NCBI GenBank assembly: GCA_964360255.1
Contig: CAYHVK010000013.1
Location: 1 to 64,000 of the forward strand
Direction: 5' to 3'
From: CAYHVK01 sp964360255
GTDB lineage: Bacteria; Bdellovibrionota; Bdellovibrionia; Bdellovibrionales; UBA1609
Length of the DNA stretch: 64,000 nt
The position numbers and the translations under genes were made by a program. Below are positions 8,371 through 16,263 of this stretch, in pieces (the first letter of the stretch is position 1; each line of letters begins with the position of its first letter). The notes under the pieces were generated by a model. It searched no databases. It was given only the letters and a program-made list of their open reading frames with translations, and was not told the DNA's origin.

Positions 8371-8408
8371 CCCCCCTCTGAACGATCGAATAGACTTCGG
8401 TAAAATGT

Positions 8409-8454
8409 AAAAAACTTGCGGGCCAAATCAAAGAGGAAATGCAAGAAGACCCGC
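8409..8454 (-). terminator. Intrinsic terminator of the queE / Fis-like operon
   Basis: On the minus strand, arms GCGGGTC (8454-8448) and GGCCCGC (8424-8418) pair over 7 bases with one wobble around a 23-base loop. AAG and then TTTTTT (8414-8409) follow. It lies just after the Fis-like stop and before dnaB. The loop is long, so confidence is moderate. Confidence 0.55.
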
Positions 8455-8462
8455 TGATGCTA

Positions 8463-8771
8463 TTAGCTTATGCTTCGTTTAGTTCTAACTCGAATTCGAT
8501 AAGTATCAATCTTTTTCTTTAACGTGTTGCGGTTGATACCGAGCAGCTGGGCCGCGCGGACTTGATTGCCACGGCAGTTCATCAAGGTGAGTTCAATCAA
8601 AGGCTTTTCTACTTGCTCTAGAACAACAGAATACAAACCGCTCAGTTCAACATCAGAATCTTTCTGTTGTTTAAAAATAACTTCAAGTTTGCTTTTAACT
8701 AATTTTTCTAGGCTTACAGATTGTAGATTTGCGACAAATAAATTTTCAGTACTATTTATATTAGGAACCAA
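8463..8771 (-). CDS. Fis-family DNA-binding regulator
   Basis: A 102-residue protein whose last 55 residues form a Fis-type helix-turn-helix: VEKPLIELTLMNCRGNQVRA followed by AQLLGINRNTLKKKI, very close in pattern to enteric Fis. The N-terminal half is unlike Fis and may be a dimerisation region. Fis bends DNA and acts as a global regulator and nucleoid protein. The alternative is a detached output domain of an NtrC-type activator, which has the same HTH fold. The start is TTG at 8771, supported by a strong GGAGG ribosome-binding site (8776-8780 region). It begins 11 bases after the queE stop, so the two are co-transcribed. Confidence 0.75.
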   Translation of the reverse strand: MVPNINSTENLFVANLQSVSLEKLVKSKLEVIFKQQKDSDVELSGLYSVVLEQVEKPLIELTLMNCRGNQVRAAQLLGINRNTLKKKIDTYRIRVRTKRSIS

Positions 8772-8782
8772 GGTCGCCTCCG

Positions 8783-9421
8783 CTAAACGCCACGTGTATC
8801 GGCAGACCAGATATACTTATGCAGCTGTAATTGCAACCTTGCTTTTGATTTTTCTGAAAGAATTTTTTCGGCTAACCAGCGGGTCTCAATTTTACCGTGA
8901 GATGGGCTATAATAGACCATATATTTGTCCGTTAATTTATTCTCGTTGACAAATTTTTCGCTCCAATAAAAGTCATTTTCAGAGCAGATAACAAATTTAA
9001 ATTCTGAATTTGTATCTGATAAATCTAAGTTTTTCGTACTAAAACGATCAGCCGCACCACTATCAGGAGTTTTCACGTCAATAATTTTTAGTACGCGCGG
9101 GTCGATGCCCTCGCAGCTGAGATCTCCACTTGTTTCTAATGAAACTACATAGCCGAGATCACAAAGTTTTTTCATAAGGTCGAGGCAGTCCGGTTGTAAG
9201 AGCGGCTCACCACCAGTGAGACAAACGTGACGGGCCGGATGCTTCTGAACCTCGACAATGATCTCATCGAGAGCGAGTTTTTTGCCCTCGTAGTAGGCGT
9301 AAGTCGTGTCACAGTAGGTGCAACGAAGATGACAGCCAGACGTTCGTACAAAGACAGTTGGATAACCTGCCAGAGACGATTCTCCCTGAATGCTGAAAAA
9401 TATTTCGTTGATCTTTAACAT
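8783..9421 (-). CDS. queE: 7-carboxy-7-deazaguanine synthase QueE
   Basis: Radical-SAM enzyme of the queuosine/7-deazaguanine pathway, converting carboxy-tetrahydropterin to 7-carboxy-7-deazaguanine. It has 212 residues, normal for the family. The start FSIQGESSLAGYPTVFVRTS is typical, and the 4Fe-4S cysteines lie in CHLRCTYCDTTY, the CxxxCxxC radical-SAM motif. The SAM-binding GGE is in CLTGGEPLLQPD. Other queuosine genes (queC, queD, queF) are not in the window. It heads an operon with the Fis-like gene and is divergent from ftsK across a 44-base gap that must hold both promoters. Confidence 0.93.
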   Translation of the reverse strand: MLKINEIFFSIQGESSLAGYPTVFVRTSGCHLRCTYCDTTYAYYEGKKLALDEIIVEVQKHPARHVCLTGGEPLLQPDCLDLMKKLCDLGYVVSLETSGDLSCEGIDPRVLKIIDVKTPDSGAADRFSTKNLDLSDTNSEFKFVICSENDFYWSEKFVNENKLTDKYMVYYSPSHGKIETRWLAEKILSEKSKARLQLQLHKYIWSADTRGV

Positions 9422-9465
9422 ATCTTAAAACCAGACTACTAAAGGGTGAATGTATTTCTTAAACT

Positions 9466-11925
9466 ATGAATATGAGTCATCTTTTTAAACGCTTCAGCAG
9501 AGATATCACTGGCTTAATTTGGCTGTCTATGGGAATTTTTTTCGCCCTTGCCTTATTTAGCTTCAATCCCAACGATCCCTCGCTCAATTCTACGGGGAAG
9601 AGCCTGGCAGTTCTGAACTATTGCGGGTACTTCGGCTCCTTCCTCAGCGACATCTTGTATCAGCTGTTTGGCCTATGTGCCTGGATGTTTGTTATTGGAT
9701 TTATTCGCTTAGCATGGAGAAATTTCAAAGGAGAGCCTGCCCCTAAAAGCCCGTTAAGAGGGGTGTGGCTTGCTCTTCTTCTTCTGACGGTATCAAGTTT
9801 GCTCTCTCTCTACATGCCGACGAAGAAAATATTTATGAATCAGATTCTCGTGGGCGGACTCTTCGGAAATATTTTCTCTAAAAATTTAGTGGCGGCGTTT
9901 AACTCCGCCGGTGTAGCCGTTATTCTTTGGACGGCCTTTGCGGCCCTCATCGTCTTTTATACTGAAAAACCACTTCGCGAATTGCTGGCTTGGCCGATTA
10001 CAGTTTTCAGAGATATCGGCGCGATTTTAAAATCTTCATTTGTAAAACGAGCGCGTAACAAATGGACGGCCTTTATTGAGGCCGTTCGCTCACTCTTAGA
10101 TCATGACAAAGACTTGGTGGCTGCGGCCCCGGCGGCTCGCCAAGCGGCCCCGCCAATTAATAATTTAGATCGCGTGCCCGAAATATCGACGCGCAAATTC
10201 TCTTTGAAGAAATTAATTTCTTCAAAGAGTGAGGCGAAGACCGAGAAGGGCGACGGCTCAAACTTCTTGCCTATTGATAGAGATGATAGAGAGTCAGAAG
10301 ACGAAGAGGACTCAGAAGAAAGAGTGACGATTAGCGCGACGTCAGCGCAGGCCCCGAAAAAACGCACTGTAAAGATGCAGAAGGCGATTCAGCGCAAGAT
10401 CGAAAACTGGGAGCTTCCGAAGCTCGATCTTCTTGAGGACCCGCCCTACAATCGCAAAAAAGTCGACGCCCACGAGATTCGCGAAAAAGCCAACATCCTG
10501 ATCAACAAGCTGAAGCAGTTCGAGGTTGAGGGGCAAGTGATGGACGCGAAGCCGGGCCCAGCGGTTACACTTTTTGAATTTAAACCGAATGCTGATGTGA
10601 AGATCTCTAAAATCACAGATTTGGCGGACGATCTTTCTCTGGCGCTGAGTGCGGAGTCAGTGCGTATTATCGCGCCGATTCCGGGTCGCGATGTTGTGGG
10701 TATTGAGACCTCAAATCTCCACCGTGAATCAGTTTACTTAAAAGATATTTTAGCGAGTGAAGGCTTCTGGGACGAAAAAACATTCCTGCCGATCGCCATG
10801 GGTTGCGAAGCCGATGGTAAACAAAAGGTTGTCGATCTCCGCAAAATGCCTCACTTAATGGTGGCCGGCACGACGGGCTCTGGCAAATCAGTTTTTATCG
10901 TTTCTCTGTTAACAGGTTTATTATTTAGACACTCACCGAAAACGCTCCGCTTGATTCTGATTGACCCGAAGCAGGTCGATCTTGCGACGTTCTCTCGGGT
11001 GCCGCATCTTTTGATGCCGCCGATTCGCGAAGCTAAAAAAGCGATCAGTGCGTTACGCTGGGCGATTAAAGAAATGGATAAGCGTTATCGCTCAATGAGT
11101 AAATTTAAAGCTCGGGATCTTGAAGGCTACAATGCCACGGTTGCAAAAATTTCGACGGCGGATTTGGCTGAGCACGAAAAGTTTCACGAAGAGTTGGGGG
11201 TGCGAGTCGCGATGGACTCTTATTATTACACTCCGCAGCCGTATATTGTCGTTGTGTGCGAAGAGTTCGGAGATTTGATGGCCGTAGATAAGCAGAATGT
11301 TGAGCAATCAGTTGTTCGCTTGGCACAGATGGCTCGCGCTTGCGGCATTCACTTGGTTCTCGCGATGCAGAGCCCGCGCAAAGATGTTGTGACGGGCATG
11401 ATTAAAACAAATATCCCGGGTCGCATTAGTTTTAAAGTCGCCAGCAAAATGGACTCAAGAATTATCTTAGATGAAAGCGGAGCCGAGCGCCTGCTCACAC
11501 GAGGCGACATGCTTTTTGTTTCTCCGGGAACATCAAAACCGGCCCGCCACCACGGACCGTGGGTGGCCGATAATGAAATCGCAAGAGTCACTGAGTTCTG
11601 GCACAGCCAGGCCGAGCCAGAATTTGACCCAATGGCAATGAAAGCCCTCGAGGGTACATTTGGCATGGGTGGAGACGGAAGCGACGGTGGTGAGGGCGCC
11701 TCTTATGATGGAGGTGATGGGAATGATGAGATGGATGAGCGCTACGACGAAATCGTGGCCTATATTTCAACATTAAAAGATGTCAGCGCCTCGTTGCTGC
11801 AGCGTCGCTTTAGATTGGGCTACCCGCGAGCGGCACGGATGATCGAAGTCCTTGAATCGCAAGGGGTTGTGGGCCCAGCTAATGGCAGCAAACCGCGCCA
11901 AGTTTTAGTGAACGAACTCAAATAG
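9466..11925 (+). CDS. ftsK: DNA translocase FtsK/SpoIIIE
   Basis: Septal DNA pump that moves the chromosome termini into the daughter cells and drives dimer resolution. It has 819 residues, standard for the short form. The N-terminal quarter has four membrane segments (ITGLIWLSMGIFFALALF onwards). A charged linker (about 200-300) follows, then the motor domain with Walker A AGTTGSGKSVFI at about residue 467 and Walker B region VVVCEEFGDLM. The C-terminal gamma winged helix (LKDVSASLLQRRFRLGYPRA) recognises polarity sequences. A Gly/Asp-rich stretch (about 735-755) precedes gamma. It heads the long rightward run of genes that includes dapA and dapB. Confidence 0.97.
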   Translation: MNMSHLFKRFSRDITGLIWLSMGIFFALALFSFNPNDPSLNSTGKSLAVLNYCGYFGSFLSDILYQLFGLCAWMFVIGFIRLAWRNFKGEPAPKSPLRGVWLALLLLTVSSLLSLYMPTKKIFMNQILVGGLFGNIFSKNLVAAFNSAGVAVILWTAFAALIVFYTEKPLRELLAWPITVFRDIGAILKSSFVKRARNKWTAFIEAVRSLLDHDKDLVAAAPAARQAAPPINNLDRVPEISTRKFSLKKLISSKSEAKTEKGDGSNFLPIDRDDRESEDEEDSEERVTISATSAQAPKKRTVKMQKAIQRKIENWELPKLDLLEDPPYNRKKVDAHEIREKANILINKLKQFEVEGQVMDAKPGPAVTLFEFKPNADVKISKITDLADDLSLALSAESVRIIAPIPGRDVVGIETSNLHRESVYLKDILASEGFWDEKTFLPIAMGCEADGKQKVVDLRKMPHLMVAGTTGSGKSVFIVSLLTGLLFRHSPKTLRLILIDPKQVDLATFSRVPHLLMPPIREAKKAISALRWAIKEMDKRYRSMSKFKARDLEGYNATVAKISTADLAEHEKFHEELGVRVAMDSYYYTPQPYIVVVCEEFGDLMAVDKQNVEQSVVRLAQMARACGIHLVLAMQSPRKDVVTGMIKTNIPGRISFKVASKMDSRIILDESGAERLLTRGDMLFVSPGTSKPARHHGPWVADNEIARVTEFWHSQAEPEFDPMAMKALEGTFGMGGDGSDGGEGASYDGGDGNDEMDERYDEIVAYISTLKDVSASLLQRRFRLGYPRAARMIEVLESQGVVGPANGSKPRQVLVNELK

Positions 11926-11939
11926 TATGTTACAGAATC

Positions 11940-12755
11940 ATGATGCGAATTTTGGTTCTGTTTGCCCTTATTTCTAGCAATTCTTTTGCTGCCGCCCCGG
12001 TCTCAAAAGCTATTCAAACTGCGCGCCAATTAATTTTAAAGAAAGATCGCGTTGGTGCGCTGGCGCTGCTAACAACGGCCCTTGAAAAAGAGGCCCACAA
12101 GCCAAAGGGCCGCGCTGAAGTTCTTCGGGAGATGGACCGCTTATCGAAAGTTTTCTTGAGCGAAGAGGGCCAAAAGAATTTTGAATTAGCAGAATCGATT
12201 CTTTATTCTGGTAAGCCAGGCTCTGCAGAAAAATATGAAGAAGCCCTCACAATTGAAAATATGAATGCTGAAGTTTTATTGGGGCTTGTGCGCTCACGAC
12301 TTTTTGAAGGAAACTGCTCGGCTGCGAGTGCCGCGCTTCTACAGATTGATAAAATAAATCCGTTTCTGCCAGAGAGAAAAATTTTAAAGCTAAAAACTGA
12401 GCTCTGTCTTAAACAAAATATTTTCGGCGTAGAAACTGACCCGGCTTTTAAAGACGAGCTCAAGACAGAATATAAGCTGGTTCAAGCCGAGATTTATTTC
12501 AATCAGCAAAAACTGAAAGAGTCAGCCCAGGCGCTAAAAGAAATCACCGACGGAAAAATGCCCGAAGTGGCCTATTGGAACTTTAAAATACATGAACCGC
12601 ACGCGGCAGAAGCCGTGCCTTACGCAGAGAAATATCTAGATCTTTGCAAAGACGTGACCGCCGTTCAGAGACGTGAGTATAAACTTGAGCCACTATTATG
12701 TAAAAGAACAGAAGAGGTCGTTACCTATTTGAAAAATAATGAGGCCAGCAAATGA
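11940..12755 (+). CDS. Exported TPR-like repeat protein
   Basis: A 271-residue protein with an N-terminal signal peptide (MMRILVLFALISSNSFAAAP, cleavage probably after the Ala run). Behind it are helical pairs that look like degenerate tetratricopeptide repeats: KKDRVGALALLTTALEK, AEKYEEALTIENMNAEVLLG, GNCSAASAALLQIDKINP. TPR proteins in the periplasm act as scaffolds. It begins 15 bases after ftsK and overlaps the lipoprotein gene downstream by 4 bases. This suggests co-translation with an envelope assembly group, but the specific role is not known. Confidence 0.7.
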   Translation: MMRILVLFALISSNSFAAAPVSKAIQTARQLILKKDRVGALALLTTALEKEAHKPKGRAEVLREMDRLSKVFLSEEGQKNFELAESILYSGKPGSAEKYEEALTIENMNAEVLLGLVRSRLFEGNCSAASAALLQIDKINPFLPERKILKLKTELCLKQNIFGVETDPAFKDELKTEYKLVQAEIYFNQQKLKESAQALKEITDGKMPEVAYWNFKIHEPHAAEAVPYAEKYLDLCKDVTAVQRREYKLEPLLCKRTEEVVTYLKNNEASK

Positions 12756-12985
12756 TTAAAAATGGAATTCTATTTATCTTGGCAACACTAGCTCTCGCCG
12801 CATGCGGGGTTAAGGGCGATCCGATTCCGCCAGAAAGAGCAGCCTATATTGGTCGCGGCCGGCCGACATTTAAAGGCGCAACTGAAGGCATTAAAGTTCA
12901 GCAGCAATTGCCACCAGATTTAGATCGCAGTGAAGCTGACGAGAAAGAGCGAGAAGAGCTACAGAAAAAAAGAGAAGCAGAATGA
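12752..12985 (+). CDS. LptM/YifL-like small lipoprotein
   Basis: A 77-residue lipoprotein. The signal peptide MIKNGILFILATLALAAC ends in a lipobox (LAAC), and the mature N-terminus reads CGVKGDPIPPE. This is close to the CGxKGPLxxP signature of LptM (YifL), a small outer-membrane lipoprotein that helps LptD mature. The rest is charged and probably disordered. In E. coli yifL precedes dapF; here it precedes dapA, so the link with diaminopimelate genes is kept. It overlaps neighbours on both sides by 4 bases. The family call rests on the short motif. Confidence 0.65.
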   Translation: MIKNGILFILATLALAACGVKGDPIPPERAAYIGRGRPTFKGATEGIKVQQQLPPDLDRSEADEKEREELQKKREAE

Positions 12986-13893
12986 AGAAGATTAAAAAAT
13001 GCACCGGAGTTATTACAGCACTCGTAACACCTTTTTATAAAGGCCAAGTTGATTTTGCTTCGATTAAGAAACTTGTTGAGCATCAATTGGCTAATGACGT
13101 TGAGGGATTTGTTGTTAACGGAACCACCGGCGAGAGCCCAACGCTCACCGAGAAAGAAGTTATTAAAATTTATAAATTTGTCGAGAAGCAAGTTCACGCT
13201 TTTGAGAAGAAGAACAAGCGCCAGATTTCTCTGATTTTAGGCACGGGCTCTAACAGCACCGCAGAAACAATTAACAAAACGAAGCTTGCGAAAAAACTGA
13301 AGGCCGATGCGGCCCTTATTGTTGTGCCTTATTATAACAAGCCCACACAGCCGGGTCTTATCGCCCATTACCAAGCCATTGCTAAAGCGGTCAATGTGCC
13401 CATCATTCTTTACAATGTTCCGGGCCGCACAGTGATATCAATGACAGCGGATACGGCGGCGCAATTATCAAATGTTAAAAACATTCACGGCATTAAAGAG
13501 GCTTCGGGCAAAATAGATTTAGCAAAAGAGATCAAGTCCTTGTCATCTTCAGAATTTATTCTTCTGAGCGGCGACGATGCTTCGTGCATAGAATTTATGA
13601 AAGTTGGCGGAGAGGGTGTTATCTCGGTCATTTCTCACGTGATTCCTAAAGCTCTGCGAGAACTTTCAGATCGCGCACGAAGTGGTGATGCCAGCGTAAC
13701 GACAGCGTATGTAAAGTACGAAAGATTAAATAGCCTTATTGGTATTGAGCCCAATCCAATTCCGGTAAAGATGGCTCTTCACCTGATGGGCCTCATCACT
13801 TCGCCAGAGATGCGGCTCCCACTTGTTAAGATGACCGATGAGAACACTGAAAAACTTAGAGCTGAATTGCAAAACCTAGGGCTTTTGCGATGA
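12982..13893 (+). CDS. dapA: 4-hydroxy-tetrahydrodipicolinate synthase
   Basis: Condenses pyruvate with aspartate semialdehyde, the committed step to lysine and diaminopimelate. It is a TIM-barrel aldolase of 303 residues. Motifs seen are VNGTTGESPTL, the proton-relay Tyr in ILYNVPGRT, and the Schiff-base Lys in HGIKEASGKIDL. It starts inside the last codons of the preceding lipoprotein gene (ATGA overlap) and ends overlapping dapB. Diaminopimelate feeds peptidoglycan, so its sharing of an operon with ftsK and envelope genes is sensible. Confidence 0.96.
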   Translation: MKKIKKCTGVITALVTPFYKGQVDFASIKKLVEHQLANDVEGFVVNGTTGESPTLTEKEVIKIYKFVEKQVHAFEKKNKRQISLILGTGSNSTAETINKTKLAKKLKADAALIVVPYYNKPTQPGLIAHYQAIAKAVNVPIILYNVPGRTVISMTADTAAQLSNVKNIHGIKEASGKIDLAKEIKSLSSSEFILLSGDDASCIEFMKVGGEGVISVISHVIPKALRELSDRARSGDASVTTAYVKYERLNSLIGIEPNPIPVKMALHLMGLITSPEMRLPLVKMTDENTEKLRAELQNLGLLR

Positions 13894-14579
13894 AAACAGT
13901 TTTATTAAACGGCGCCTTTGGCCGTATGGGTGCAGAGCTACAAAAAATCATCACGCAGCAGAAAAATAAAATAGTAACGGTAGACCCAAAGGGTCGCGGT
14001 GATTTTAAATCGTTTAAAGAAATCAAAAAGCAGAAGATTGATGCAGTTATTGATTTCTCATCTGAAGAAGGGATGGGTGCAGCTCTAGATTGGTGCGTGC
14101 AAACTCAAACGCCATTTGTTAGCGGCACAACCGGCATTTCAGAAAAGGCTCAGGCAGCACTTAAGAAAGCTTCGGCGAAAACGGCGGTGCTTTGGGCTCC
14201 GAATATGAGTCTGGGCATACATGTCTTGCGAAAGTGCATTCAGCAGCTTCAGGCTCTTGATGAAGGATTTGATTTTCAAATTGAAGATATTCATCACAAA
14301 CATAAAAAAGATGCCCCAAGCGGAACAGCTAAAATTCTTCAGCAGGAATTAAAGGCAGCCGTTGGCACCGCGCGCGCCAAAAAAATTCCTGAGGTTATTT
14401 CAATTCGCGCCGGCGGAGTTTTCGGCGTCCATAAAGTTTTAGCTTTTTCTGACGAAGAAGTTATAAGTCTTGAGCATCAAGCGCTCAATCGCGCCGTATT
14501 TGCTAAAGGAGCCGTTGTTGCCGCCAACTGGCTGATCAAACAAAAGCCCGGACTTTATAAATTCGAGAATATATTTTGA
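13890..14579 (+). CDS. dapB: 4-hydroxy-tetrahydrodipicolinate reductase
   Basis: NAD(P)H-dependent reductase that follows DapA in lysine/diaminopimelate synthesis. It has the N-terminal Rossmann motif NGAFGRMGAEL, the substrate-binding HHKHKKDAPSGTA, and the FVSGTTGISEK loop. At 229 residues it is shorter than E. coli DapB (273), within the range of short DapB forms. It overlaps dapA by 4 bases and the TTG start of the HPPK-like gene by 4 bases. Confidence 0.95.
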   Translation: MKTVLLNGAFGRMGAELQKIITQQKNKIVTVDPKGRGDFKSFKEIKKQKIDAVIDFSSEEGMGAALDWCVQTQTPFVSGTTGISEKAQAALKKASAKTAVLWAPNMSLGIHVLRKCIQQLQALDEGFDFQIEDIHHKHKKDAPSGTAKILQQELKAAVGTARAKKIPEVISIRAGGVFGVHKVLAFSDEEVISLEHQALNRAVFAKGAVVAANWLIKQKPGLYKFENIF

Positions 14580-15103
14580 GTCCGACTGCCAATAACTTTC
14601 TTATTTCATTAAAAATCATGTCGGGACGCAGCCCAGACCGGATTAAGGATGTCTTAGCATCTATGCGTCCAGAAGTAGAGTGGCTTGGCATCTCTTCGGT
14701 CTACAGGGTTCTTCGCAAAGCCGAAAGCCTTCAGGGCCTTCGCTTCATCAGAGGCGAAGAAGTTTTAGATGGGTTCAGCTGTGTCGTGCGCGGCACAGGA
14801 GCCATTGATCCACAAAGTCTGCTCAATCACATACAGAAAATTGAGCGGGAAATGAGCGATCAAAAGCTCAAGCGCACGGTCAGCGTGAATTGCCTGGTTT
14901 ATGGAACACAAGTGATCCGAACTCCGCCATTGACGCTCCCGCACCCAGAGTTCCATATGAACCCAGAAGAGGTTATACCTGCAGCTGAAGTTTGGCCGGA
15001 TTATAACCATCCAATTTTAAATAAAACCATGTCAGATCTGGCCAATAGTTTCCAAGATCTGTCATGGGGTGAATACTATGGCCCAGGAAAGGAATACTTA
15101 TGA
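14576..15103 (+). CDS. HPPK (FolK)-fold protein lacking catalytic aspartates
   Basis: A 175-residue protein that aligns along its length with 6-hydroxymethyl-dihydropterin pyrophosphokinase: FLISLKIMSG for the start, ISSVYRVL, LLNHIQKIERE, and LTLPHPEFHMNPEEVIPAAEVWPD. In active enzymes the segment RTLDLDIMLFG supplies two Mg-binding aspartates. Here it reads RTVSVNCLVYG, so S103 and N105 replace both. The conserved Arg after the PH motif also appears lost. It is therefore probably a pseudoenzyme. The start is TTG at 14576, overlapping the dapB stop; the later ATG would cut off the first strand. It overlaps tal by 4 bases, within the dap operon. Confidence 0.8.
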   Translation: MSPTANNFLISLKIMSGRSPDRIKDVLASMRPEVEWLGISSVYRVLRKAESLQGLRFIRGEEVLDGFSCVVRGTGAIDPQSLLNHIQKIEREMSDQKLKRTVSVNCLVYGTQVIRTPPLTLPHPEFHMNPEEVIPAAEVWPDYNHPILNKTMSDLANSFQDLSWGEYYGPGKEYL

Positions 15104-15744
15104 AGTTTTATATCGACAGCGCTGATATCGAAGAAATTCGTAAAGCTAACAATCGTGGATGGGTAGACGGAGTCACGACGAATCCAACTCTTGTTGCGAA
15201 GTCTGGCAAACGCCATCACGACCTGATTAAAGAAATCTGCGCCGAAGTTGAAGGTTTAGTTTCTGCAGAGGTTGTGAGCATCGAAGCTGAAGGAATGCTC
15301 AAAGAAGGTCGCGAGCTTGCCAAGATTGCGAGCAATGTTGTTGTTAAGATTCCAATGATTGAAGAAGGTTTGATCGCCGTTAAGAAATTAACTGCTGAAG
15401 GTATTAAAACAAACGTAACTCTTGTTTTCTCTCCAATCCAAGCTTTGATGGCGGCTAAGGCCGGAGCGACTTTAGTTTCTCCATTTGTTGGTCGCCTTGA
15501 TGATACTGGTTCTAATGGTATGGATTTGATTAATCAAATTGTTCAAATTTATCAAAATTACGATCTGCCTAGCCAGGTTTTGGTCGCGTCTATTCGTCAC
15601 CCCATCCACATTGTTGAATCAGCAATGATGGGAGCGCATATCGCAACGATGCCGTTCAATGTTATGCAGGGTCTAACTAAGCATCCATTAACTGATAAAG
15701 GTTTGGCTCAGTTCCTAAAGGATGCTGAGAAAGTGCCGAAATAG
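15100..15744 (+). CDS. tal: Transaldolase, small TalC type
   Basis: A 214-residue TIM-barrel aldolase of the small transaldolase / fructose-6-phosphate aldolase family. The Schiff-base lysine is in VVVKIPM, the start FYIDSADIEEI is typical, and the GVTTNPTLV motif is present. The residue that separates the two activities is Tyr in fructose-6-phosphate aldolase (APYVNR) and Phe in transaldolase. Here it is Phe (SPFVGRLDD), so transaldolase of the pentose phosphate pathway is favoured. It overlaps the HPPK-like gene by 4 bases. Confidence 0.92.
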   Translation: MKFYIDSADIEEIRKANNRGWVDGVTTNPTLVAKSGKRHHDLIKEICAEVEGLVSAEVVSIEAEGMLKEGRELAKIASNVVVKIPMIEEGLIAVKKLTAEGIKTNVTLVFSPIQALMAAKAGATLVSPFVGRLDDTGSNGMDLINQIVQIYQNYDLPSQVLVASIRHPIHIVESAMMGAHIATMPFNVMQGLTKHPLTDKGLAQFLKDAEKVPK

Positions 15745-15750
15745 TAATTG

Positions 15751-16200
15751 ATGAATAAAATCGTATTTGCCGCTTTGTTTTCAACTTTCCTATTCATTTC
15801 AGCATGTTCAACACGTGGTGAGATTGACCTTGGTGAGCAGAACCGCTCATTGATGGATCTACAAAAGGTCGTTGAAGCTTCATTGCCAGGAGGCAGACGC
15901 TCAGTCAGTTCTAATGCGCGCACATTTACTTCTAATTACTTTGGCGTAAAGAAAGACGGTACATTTGAAGCGGCCCCTGAGGCCTCTACTCGATATGCCG
16001 CTCAAGTTGTAATCAACGGAGATCGTCGCCCCTACACAATTAAGGTGATCGTTTTCAAAGAAAAACGCTCATCTGGTGGTGAATATGACAAGCTTGGGCC
16101 TGATGAAGGGCTAGGCAGAGTGGTTAGTCGTCGTATTCAAAAGGCCCTCCACGAACGTCGAGAAGATCGCAGCATCATTGACGATTTTCGAGTTTTCTAA
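15751..16200 (+). CDS. Small lipoprotein of unknown function
   Basis: A 149-residue lipoprotein: the signal peptide MNKIVFAALFSTFLFISAC has a clear lipobox (ISAC). The mature protein is basic, with a predicted beta-rich middle (TRYAAQVVINGDRRPYTIKVIVFKEK) and a helical C-terminus. I do not recognise a family. ATG 15751 is preferred over the in-frame TTG three bases earlier. It starts 7 bases after tal, so it belongs to the same transcript, and it precedes the large exported protein. Confidence 0.65.
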   Translation: MNKIVFAALFSTFLFISACSTRGEIDLGEQNRSLMDLQKVVEASLPGGRRSVSSNARTFTSNYFGVKKDGTFEAAPEASTRYAAQVVINGDRRPYTIKVIVFKEKRSSGGEYDKLGPDEGLGRVVSRRIQKALHERREDRSIIDDFRVF

Positions 16201-16263
16201 ATAGACTAGTCACTGTGATCACTTTGAATGATCAACTTGATATGCATCGAGAGTGGTGAGTCT

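Noticed and set aside
14576..15103. Frameshift or pseudogene explanation for the HPPK-like gene
   Set aside because: The frame is open over the full family length with conserved ends and operon overlaps; only the catalytic residues have changed.
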